A DNA stretch of 12,682 bases from BOG-1184 sp964651515 (lineage in GTDB: Bacteria > Fibrobacterota > Chitinivibrionia > Chitinivibrionales > Chitinispirillaceae). The notes beneath the pieces are model-generated. The model did no database searches. It saw only the letters and a program-made list of their open reading frames with translations, and was not told where the DNA came from. A program made the translations under genes and the position numbers. The stretch is taken from contig CAZYYB010000094.1 of NCBI GenBank assembly GCA_964651515.1, positions 1-12,682 of the forward strand, written 5' to 3'. This document shows, one piece after another, positions 7,314 to 12,682 of this stretch (positions are counted from its first letter, which is position 1; each line of letters opens with the position of its first letter).

Positions 7314-7326
7314 AACTTTGAAGTCA
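7293..7326. promoter_or_regulatory. Candidate TetR autoregulatory operator
   Basis: TGACTCAAA (7293-7301) and TTTGAAGTCA (7317-7326) are inverted arms that differ only by one inserted base. The middle contains AATATATTATATT (7301-7313), itself symmetrical around 7307. The block covers the spacer, -10 and start of the predicted tetR promoter, the usual place for an autorepressing TetR operator. Binding by the adjacent TetR protein is inferred from position. Confidence 0.45.
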
Positions 7327-7351
7327 ATAAAATCACCCGAAGGGTACAAGT

Positions 7352-8026
7352 ATGGATGCTAAAGTCATTAGAGAGCAGGCTATCCGGGAGGCGAAGACCG
7401 GTCTGATCCTGAATGCGGCCCAGAAGGTGTTCTCGGATAAGAGTTTTTCAGAGGCACGGCTCGAAGATATCGCGGTAGCGGCAGGCTTTTCCAAGGCTGC
7501 CCTCTACTCCTACTATGCCGATAAGGAGGAGATATTCCTCAGCCTGGCCGTCCGCGACCTCGAAAAACTCTGCGCCCAGCTTGCGGTCGCCCTCAATCCG
7601 GAATTTAGTTTTTTGAAAAACCTTGAAGCAATGCTGAAAACCACCTTCGGCTTCTTCGGCGCAAATTTCGCCGTGCTGCTCTCCGTGGCGCAATTCCAGT
7701 CCACCTGCAATTTTCAACGCGAAAATATCTCTGAAAAGCACCGACGGCTTTTCGAGGAGTTGCCGAAGAGATTCAGCCGCATCCTCGACCAGCAGGTTGC
7801 GCTCATCAGGATCGCCCGGCAGCGCGGAGAGATTGCGACTCCGGTGGGCGATGTCCAGCTTGCCAACTATCTCAGCGCCCTCGTACGGGGAGTCATTTAT
7901 CAATGGAAATTAACCGGGCGCATGGGCGATGCCGATCAGGAAATAGGCCAGCTCCTTGCATTTATGGCAAACGGTCTCGGCTGCACCCCGGTCGGGACTA
8001 CTTCAGTCGTAAGGGAACCTTCATGA
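7352..8026 (+). CDS. TetR-family transcriptional regulator of the efflux operon
   Basis: A 224-residue DNA-binding regulator, the usual length for TetR proteins. The N-terminal helix-turn-helix spans about residues 17-63. It has the family pattern LEDIAVAAGFSKAALY followed by SYYADKEEIF, with the recognition helix at about 46-56. The remainder (about 75-224) is helical and would form the ligand-binding and dimerisation part; this part has no family-wide residues I can use to name an inducer. It is the first gene of a same-strand cluster with an outer-membrane factor, a membrane-fusion protein and an RND permease. Its TGA overlaps an upstream candidate ATG of tolC (ATGA at 8023-8026), so translation is probably coupled. 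By analogy with AcrR/MtrR-type regulators it probably represses its own operon through the symmetrical block at 7293-7326 and is released by a pump substrate. Confidence 0.93.
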   Translation: MDAKVIREQAIREAKTGLILNAAQKVFSDKSFSEARLEDIAVAAGFSKAALYSYYADKEEIFLSLAVRDLEKLCAQLAVALNPEFSFLKNLEAMLKTTFGFFGANFAVLLSVAQFQSTCNFQRENISEKHRRLFEELPKRFSRILDQQVALIRIARQRGEIATPVGDVQLANYLSALVRGVIYQWKLTGRMGDADQEIGQLLAFMANGLGCTPVGTTSVVREPS

Positions 8027-8034
8027 GGAACACT

Positions 8035-9537
8035 ATGAGAAAGCTTTTGCAGACGGTTATCTGGTCCGCCTTTCTGTGTGGATTCACCGGCACCGCCGCC
8101 GCGCAGGAAGTAAGCATCGAGCAGGCGATACGGGAGGTGTGCGCAAACAGCGACTCGGTGAAGATGATGCGGCAGACGATAAAAAAGTCCGAGCAGAATG
8201 TCCGGCAGGGGTGGTCGCACGCCTACCCGACCCTATCGGCATCGGCCACCACGGCCTTGAGCCATGGGTCTCTCTTCGGCAGTTCAAGTTCAGGTTCCGG
8301 TTCAGGCTCCGCTTCGAGCAGCCAGCCCGATGCGGGGGTGATTGATAATGCGGGCACTCAGCAGGTAAAACATCAGGAGGTAGCGGCAGCGACGGGTCCT
8401 CAAGCCCCCATTGATACCGTAGCCGTACTTTGGAATGAGCTGAATGGTTTAGGTTCAGAATTTTCTCAACCCTTGACCTCGACTATCTACAGCGCCAATC
8501 TGAGCGTTACCCAGCCGATTTATACGTTCGGGAAGATCGGCACCGCGATAAAGATCGCGCACCAGTACGACCAGTCGACACGGAGCACCTACGCGAGAAA
8601 TCTTCAGACCCTGCAACTGGCCGCCTTCGACGCCTTTTCCAATGCGGTCGTGGCAGCGAAGATGGGGACCATCGCGGAGAGTGCGGTCGCGCGCAAAAAA
8701 GAGGTCAACGCCTTCCAGGAGCGGAACTTCGAGCTTGGCTCGGGCAGTAAAAGCCAGATCCTCGCCGTCAAGGCCGACGTCGCGCGGCAGAACGCCGCTG
8801 CCATCATCGCAAGGCGTGATGCCTTTACCGCACGGATGAACCTGAATATGTTCATGGGCGAAAGCCTTACCGATTCCACGCCGCTCGATACGCTGCGGAT
8901 ACCCGCCTCGCTCCTCGGCACTCCCCCGCCCCCGGCCGACGAGGCGATTAAGTTCGCGATTGCCCATCGTACCGACCTCAAGGCGCTCCGGCTCATAAGC
9001 GATGCGAATAAAAACGGGGCGAAAATCTACCGGGCCAACTACCTCCCCTCCATCGCGGCCGTGGGATCGGCAGGCTGGTCGAAGTTTCAAACAAATTCAT
9101 CGATTTTCAATATACCGAGCACGTTTAACTGGACCGTCGGCGTCGGCGCCCAGTGGACGCTCTTCGACGGATTTTCGAACAGCGCCAAGGCCGCGCAGTA
9201 CTTGTCCGACGCGGAGAAGCTGGACATCGCCTACGGCCAGGCGGCGAAGGGTATCGAGATCGAGATCCGCTCCGCAATAGCCGAGTGCAGCGCGGCCGAC
9301 AGCAATTACGCCGCCTCGGAGGAGTCCTTCCATTCCGCACAGGAAAGCTACGACCTTACCAACAGCGATTTCAAGCAGGGCAGCGGGAAATTCGCCGACC
9401 TCCTGCTCGCCGACGAAACGTTGCAGCAGGCTGAGCTTGGGCTGACCAATGCCAAGTACCGCCGGCTGCGCAGCCGGGCCGCCCTGCGCGTTGCCATGGG
9501 AAATGATATCGTTACCATACATCAGGAGGAACAATGA
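8035..9537 (+). CDS. TolC-like outer-membrane factor of a tripartite efflux pump
   Basis: A 500-residue outer-membrane channel protein. I prefer the ATG at 8035, which has GAGGA five bases upstream and gives a compact signal peptide ending at an AAA-Q site (about residue 23). The in-frame ATG at 8023, which overlaps the tetR stop as ATGA, would add four residues and is a real alternative. The sequence shows the two-repeat architecture of the OEP family. In each repeat, periplasmic helices flank a beta hairpin: YPTLSASA to LSVTQPIYTFGKIG in the first half, and YLPSIAAVGSAGW to VGVGAQWTLFDGFS in the second. It lacks an N-terminal lipobox cysteine of the OprM type. In repeat one the two beta strands are separated by about 70 residues (about 78-150) with a Ser/Gly run, far longer than the equivalent E. 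coli TolC loop. It overlaps the membrane-fusion protein gene by four bases and works with it and the RND permease. Confidence 0.92.
   Translation: MRKLLQTVIWSAFLCGFTGTAAAQEVSIEQAIREVCANSDSVKMMRQTIKKSEQNVRQGWSHAYPTLSASATTALSHGSLFGSSSSGSGSGSASSSQPDAGVIDNAGTQQVKHQEVAAATGPQAPIDTVAVLWNELNGLGSEFSQPLTSTIYSANLSVTQPIYTFGKIGTAIKIAHQYDQSTRSTYARNLQTLQLAAFDAFSNAVVAAKMGTIAESAVARKKEVNAFQERNFELGSGSKSQILAVKADVARQNAAAIIARRDAFTARMNLNMFMGESLTDSTPLDTLRIPASLLGTPPPPADEAIKFAIAHRTDLKALRLISDANKNGAKIYRANYLPSIAAVGSAGWSKFQTNSSIFNIPSTFNWTVGVGAQWTLFDGFSNSAKAAQYLSDAEKLDIAYGQAAKGIEIEIRSAIAECSAADSNYAASEESFHSAQESYDLTNSDFKQGSGKFADLLLADETLQQAELGLTNAKYRRLRSRAALRVAMGNDIVTIHQEEQ
8278..8325 (+). repeat. Ser/Gly-coding hexamer-like low-complexity tract inside tolC
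   Basis: Imperfect TTCAGG/TTCCGG/TTCAAG-type hexamers encode an alternating Ser-Gly run (about residues 82-97 of the TolC homologue). It sits in the predicted first surface loop. A six-base unit keeps the reading frame when copies are gained or lost, so the loop could vary in length between strains. The repeat is short and imperfect. Confidence 0.55.
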
Positions 9538-10604
9538 AAGTGCCATCGGGAAGAACCATGCTTACCGTAGCGGCGTCCGCGCTTTTTGCCGCGCTATGCT
9601 TCACCACCGCAGGGTGCCGGGGAAAAGGAGCGGCTGCCGGAAGCGCAGGGAAAACCGCGACCGATTCGGCCGGAGTGGCGGTGGTCGTCGCCGAAGTTAA
9701 CGAACGGCAGTTTGAGGACTGGGGCAGCTACTCGGCCGAGCTGCGCGGCATCGAAGACGCCACACTCTCCGCGCCGGCAATGGGCGGCCGGGTCAACTGG
9801 CTCAAAGAGGTGGGGACCCGGTTCAAAACCGGGGAAGCGCTCTGCGATATCGACGGCGACCGGTACGAAGCGTCGTTCGAAGCGGCGAAGGCCCAGGTCG
9901 ACGTCGCGAGCGGCGACCTCGAACGGGCCAGGGCGAACGTCGCAAACGGGTCGCTCGGCCGCTCCGCGCTCGATGCCGCGAACCTCGCCTACCAGAATGC
10001 GCGCATGGGGCTTGCCGCCGCCCAGCGGACCCTCGAAGAGGCGCAGTGCCAGGCGCCGTTCGACGGCATCATCACGAGTCGCCAGATCGACCGGTTCCAG
10101 ACCGTTGCGCCCGGAACGGCGACGCTCCGGGTCTCCCGCATCGACCAGTTGCAGGCCGTCATCGCCATTCCCGAATCCGAAGCCTTCAGTTATACGCCGG
10201 GCATGAAGACCGAATTCCATCTTTTGCAGCGCCCGGAGCAGACCTATGAGGGCAGGCTCGCAAGCTGCGACCTTGCCGTGGATTCCCGATCGCGGACGGT
10301 GACCGCGCGTATCGTGGTACCCAACCGTGACGGAACGCTGCGGCCGGGCATGGTGGGCCGCGCCAGTGTCCTGCGGCATCGCTACGAGAAGGCCGTCGTC
10401 ATTCCCTCCACCGCGCTTGTCCGATTGCAGAACGGCATTTCGGCCATGGTGGTGGAGAACGGCGTCGCGCATCAGCGGATCGTGCAGGTCGGGGCGACGT
10501 CGGGCGACAGCTCGATGATCACCGAGGGGTTGTCCGCCGGCGACAAGCTCATCGTCACCGGGGCATTCCAGGTCAGCGAAGGGACCAGGGTTCATTACAA
10601 TTAG
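9534..10604 (+). CDS. RND efflux membrane-fusion protein, probable lipoprotein
   Basis: A 356-residue periplasmic adaptor of the AcrA/MexA (HlyD) family linking the RND permease to the TolC-like channel. AGGAGGA three bases upstream and an ATGA overlap with tolC fix the start at 9534. A hydrophobic leader ends in TTAGC, giving Cys28 as the probable lipidation site and anchoring it to the inner membrane like AcrA. In order it has the first lipoyl half (about 78-111, APAMGGRV to GEALCDIDGD), a short coiled-coil hairpin (about 112-170, Ala-rich with QVDVASGDLERARANV), the second lipoyl half (about 172-212, QAPFDGIITS), a beta barrel (about 213-285, including RPGMVGRASV) and a membrane-proximal domain to the C-terminus (AVVIPSTAL, EGLSAGDKLIVTGA). 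The hairpin is shorter than in AcrA, as in many adaptors of this size. Substrate class cannot be read from the sequence. Confidence 0.95.
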   Translation: MKVPSGRTMLTVAASALFAALCFTTAGCRGKGAAAGSAGKTATDSAGVAVVVAEVNERQFEDWGSYSAELRGIEDATLSAPAMGGRVNWLKEVGTRFKTGEALCDIDGDRYEASFEAAKAQVDVASGDLERARANVANGSLGRSALDAANLAYQNARMGLAAAQRTLEEAQCQAPFDGIITSRQIDRFQTVAPGTATLRVSRIDQLQAVIAIPESEAFSYTPGMKTEFHLLQRPEQTYEGRLASCDLAVDSRSRTVTARIVVPNRDGTLRPGMVGRASVLRHRYEKAVVIPSTALVRLQNGISAMVVENGVAHQRIVQVGATSGDSSMITEGLSAGDKLIVTGAFQVSEGTRVHYN

Positions 10605-10642
10605 GGTCCCCCGGTCGGTACACCTTGAGCGTCGTTAAATAA

Positions 10643-10660
10643 GCCGGCCCGCGCGCCGGC
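10643..10660 (+). other. GC-rich hairpin in the MFP-RND intercistronic gap
   Basis: GCCGGC (10643-10648) and GCCGGC (10655-10660) can pair around CCGCGC. The hairpin sits in the 84-bp gap between the adaptor and permease genes, 28 bases before the permease start. The rest of the operon is packed with overlaps, so this is the only spacer able to hold an RNA processing, stabilising or attenuating element. There is no T-run, so it is not an evident terminator. Confidence 0.4.
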
Positions 10661-10688
10661 ATACCTGCGCAGTAAGGGAGCGTTCCTC

Positions 10689-12682
10689 ATGACAAAGTTT
10701 GCACTTAAAAATCCGGTTTCGGTGATCGTTCTTGCGGTGATCCTCTTCATCAGCGGGCTGGTGAGTTTTACCGGCATGCGGCGGGAGTCGTTCCCGGAAA
10801 TTAAAATCCCCTACATATTCGTGACCACCGTCTACCGCGGCGCCAACCCTCCGGAGGTCGAGAACCTCATCACGCAGAAAATCGAGGACAAGCTCGACGG
10901 CATCGATGGTGTCAAGCAGATGACCAGTTCGTCGGACGAGAGTTTTTCCAACATCTTCCTTGAATTCAACCCCTCTGTCAAGGTTGAGGACGCCCTGCGC
11001 CGTGTCAAGGACAAGGTGGACCAGGCCAAGCCCGACCTGCCCGCCGATGCCGATGCGCCGGTCACCGAGGAACTTAACTTTTCATCCATCCCCATCGTGA
11101 ATATCGCCCTTTCGGCGGACTACGATATCGAGCGCCTCGACGCGCTGGCGACCAACCTGAAGGACCGGCTGGAAAAGATTCCCGGAGTCCTCGAAGTCAA
11201 GATACAGGGAAAGCAGGACAAGGAGATCGCCATCGATGCCGATCCCGCGCTGCTCCATCAGTACGGGCTTACCCTTTCGGATATCTCCAAGGCGATTTCC
11301 ACGCAGCATACGAACATTCCGGGAGGCACGCTGATCGCCTCGGGCTTCCGCTTCTCGATCAAGGTGACCGGCGAACTGACCAATCCCGACGAGTTCAACG
11401 ACCTCGTGGTGCGCTCCATGGACGACAAGATCATCCGTGTCCGGGACGTGGCGCATGTCTCGTATACCTATACCCGCGACCGCCAGTCGATCTCGCGCAT
11501 CAACGGCAAGCCGTCCCTCACCGTGACCATTGCCAAGAGAACCGGCGAGGACATCGTCCGGATCGTCGACGAGGCGAAAAAAATTCTTGACCAGGAACAG
11601 ACGCGCTGGCCCGCGGGAACGCACTACGAGATCACCTACGATATGTCGAAAAGCATCCGCCAGATGGTCGATGAACTGCAGAACCACCTGCTCATGGGAA
11701 TCCTGCTCGTGCTCCTGGTCTTAAGCTTCTTCCTGGGCGTGCGCAACTCGATGTTCATTTCCACCGCCATTCCCTTTTCCATGGCCATGGGGTTCATCGT
11801 CCTCAGCTACATGGGCGTGACGCTCAACATGGTCGTCCTCTTCTCGCTCGTCATGGCGCTCGGGATGCTCGTCGACGACGGCATCGTGGTGGTCGAAAAC
11901 ATATTCCGCCATCTGACGATGGGCAAAAACCGTTTCCAGGCGGCACTTGACGGGACGCGGGAGGTAATGGTCCCGGTCTTCACCGCAACGCTTACCACGG
12001 TGGCCGCGTTTGCGCCGGTCCTCTGGATGCCCGGCATCATGGGCGACTTCATGAAGTACCTGCCCATCACCGTGGGCATCACCCTGTCGGGATCGCTCTT
12101 CGTCGCCTTCATCTTCAACCCGGTCTTCGCCTCGCTCACCATGACGGTCAAGGATGCCCGTAATGCCGAGGGCGGCTCAAAGCAGGGATTCGAACGCTTC
12201 AAGGATCTCTACCGGAAAACGCTGCGCATGGTGCTCCACCACCCGTGGATACTGGCCGGCGCCTGCGCCCTCTTCGTGATTTCCGGCATCATGGCGTATG
12301 GAAAATTCGGGCCCGGGGTGGTCTTCTTTCCGATCAGCGAGCCGGATGTCGCTTCGGTCCAGATCGAGGGCCCGCTCTCCCAGGACCTCGGCATCACCGA
12401 CGCCACGCTGCAGGTTCCGGAACGGATCGCCATGGCCATGCCGCCGACGATCGCCTCGGTCCAGTCGATCGTCGCCATCGTCGGCTCGGGCAAGTCCTCG
12501 CGGATGTCGAGCAGTGAAGCGGAAAGCAACAAGGCCTACCTCGATATCGTCTTCAAGGATTACGAGGTGCGCAAGGTGTCGGCGTACAAAACCATGGCAT
12601 GGCTCGAAGACACCCTGCCCGCCCTGGTTCCCGGCTGGCCGCTCACGCCGGAACCCACGAACAGGAATTCGGAATTGCCGCC
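10689..12682 (+). CDS. RND-family efflux permease (AcrB-like, 3' end beyond window)
   Basis: The N-terminal 664 residues of an inner-membrane RND transporter, cut by the window edge; complete family members are about 1,000-1,050 residues. It starts at the ATG at 10689, preceded by AAGGGAG. Residues about 8-30 form TM1 (NPVSVIVLAVILF), followed by the RRESFPEIKIP and VYRGANPPEVENLI segments that open the first periplasmic porter domain. TM2-TM6 occupy about 335-475. GMLVDDGIVVVENI holds the proton-relay pair Asp396-Asp397, equivalent to AcrB Asp407/Asp408. TM7 is at about 518-540, and the second porter domain begins with FGPGVVFFPISEPD. The later lysine and arginine relay residues lie outside the window. 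The sequence fits the hydrophobe/amphiphile exporter branch better than the heavy-metal CzcA branch, but only the full sequence would settle this. The reading frame is intact throughout. It is driven by proton motive force and works with the adaptor and channel encoded just upstream. Confidence 0.95.
   Translation, partial: MTKFALKNPVSVIVLAVILFISGLVSFTGMRRESFPEIKIPYIFVTTVYRGANPPEVENLITQKIEDKLDGIDGVKQMTSSSDESFSNIFLEFNPSVKVEDALRRVKDKVDQAKPDLPADADAPVTEELNFSSIPIVNIALSADYDIERLDALATNLKDRLEKIPGVLEVKIQGKQDKEIAIDADPALLHQYGLTLSDISKAISTQHTNIPGGTLIASGFRFSIKVTGELTNPDEFNDLVVRSMDDKIIRVRDVAHVSYTYTRDRQSISRINGKPSLTVTIAKRTGEDIVRIVDEAKKILDQEQTRWPAGTHYEITYDMSKSIRQMVDELQNHLLMGILLVLLVLSFFLGVRNSMFISTAIPFSMAMGFIVLSYMGVTLNMVVLFSLVMALGMLVDDGIVVVENIFRHLTMGKNRFQAALDGTREVMVPVFTATLTTVAAFAPVLWMPGIMGDFMKYLPITVGITLSGSLFVAFIFNPVFASLTMTVKDARNAEGGSKQGFERFKDLYRKTLRMVLHHPWILAGACALFVISGIMAYGKFGPGVVFFPISEPDVASVQIEGPLSQDLGITDATLQVPERIAMAMPPTIASVQSIVAIVGSGKSSRMSSSEAESNKAYLDIVFKDYEVRKVSAYKTMAWLEDTLPALVPGWPLTPEPTNRNSELP

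Larger units (their letters stand above)
7151..7351. promoter_or_regulatory. Divergent regulatory region between LiaF-like gene and tetR
   Basis: A 201-bp AT-rich gap without a gene, from which the LiaF-like gene and the tetR/efflux cluster are transcribed in opposite directions. It contains a 20-bp palindrome (7224-7243), a longer interrupted symmetrical block (7293-7326) and an 8-bp inverted pair TACCCTTC (7253-7260) / GAAGGGTA (7339-7346) flanking the tetR promoter. The right arm of the last pair overlaps the tetR ribosome-binding site, which precedes the ATG at 7352 by six bases. I could not find a convincing promoter for the LiaF-like gene. Confidence 0.55.

Noticed and set aside
7903..8034. 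Upstream extension of the tolC frame into tetR
   Set aside because: The added residues overlap the tetR coding region, contain no secretion signal and would bury the true signal peptide, which begins at 8035 (or 8023).
9594..10595. A 333-codon minus-strand open frame inside the membrane-fusion protein gene
   Set aside because: It is a shadow of the adaptor gene, whose domains are all recognisable on the plus strand.
1..12682. Mobile element, toxin-antitoxin or phage-defence cassette
   Set aside because: I saw no transposase, integrase, nuclease, reverse transcriptase or small toxin-like gene pair, and no flanking terminal repeats or tRNA attachment site.

Overview
The window looks like chromosomal DNA from a Gram-negative bacterium of moderately high GC content. 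It encodes an outer-membrane-factor (TolC-like) tripartite efflux system. It also encodes a 1,482-residue secreted protein that pairs a von Willebrand A domain with a C-terminal 'FPNPTKG' segment and a FlgD-Ig-like module. That C-terminal layout is what I associate with the Fibrobacterota/Chitinivibrionia and neighbouring FCB-group lineages. This placement is inference from domain style; there is no marker gene in the window.

Layout. Positions 1-324 are non-coding as far as I can tell and hold a compact series of four perfect hairpins (172-303). Positions 325-4773 (minus strand) encode the large secreted VWA/Ig-like protein. An AT-rich divergent promoter region (4774-5008) separates it from araA, L-arabinose isomerase (5009-6514, plus strand), which has all four expected metal/catalytic residues. 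A strong 11-bp hairpin and a second hairpin lie between the 3' ends of araA and a convergent gene (6590-7150, minus) for a small two-TM, LiaF-like membrane protein. A second AT-rich divergent region (7151-7351) carries several inverted repeats and leads into a plus-strand cluster. That cluster is a TetR-family regulator (7352-8026), a TolC-like outer-membrane factor (about 8035-9537), a lipoprotein-type membrane-fusion protein (9534-10604) and an RND pump permease (10689 to the window edge, incomplete).

How the genes work together. The tetR-tolC-MFP-RND cluster is a self-contained regulated export operon. The regulator is first, its 3' end abuts the tolC start, tolC and the MFP overlap by ATGA, and the pump follows after 84 bp. 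The likely operator/promoter lies at 7285-7326. The LiaF-like gene is transcribed away from tetR and shares its intergenic region, so an envelope-stress connection is possible but unproven. AraA stands alone here: no araB, araD or transporter is visible. The VWA protein is probably an exported or surface-displayed multi-Ig protein.

I did not find a clear-cut undescribed defence or mobile system. The items most worth a second look are the VWA/FPNP/FlgD-Ig protein, the tandem hairpin element, the roughly 70-residue Ser/Gly-rich insertion in the predicted first surface loop of the TolC homologue, and the two palindrome-rich divergent promoters.
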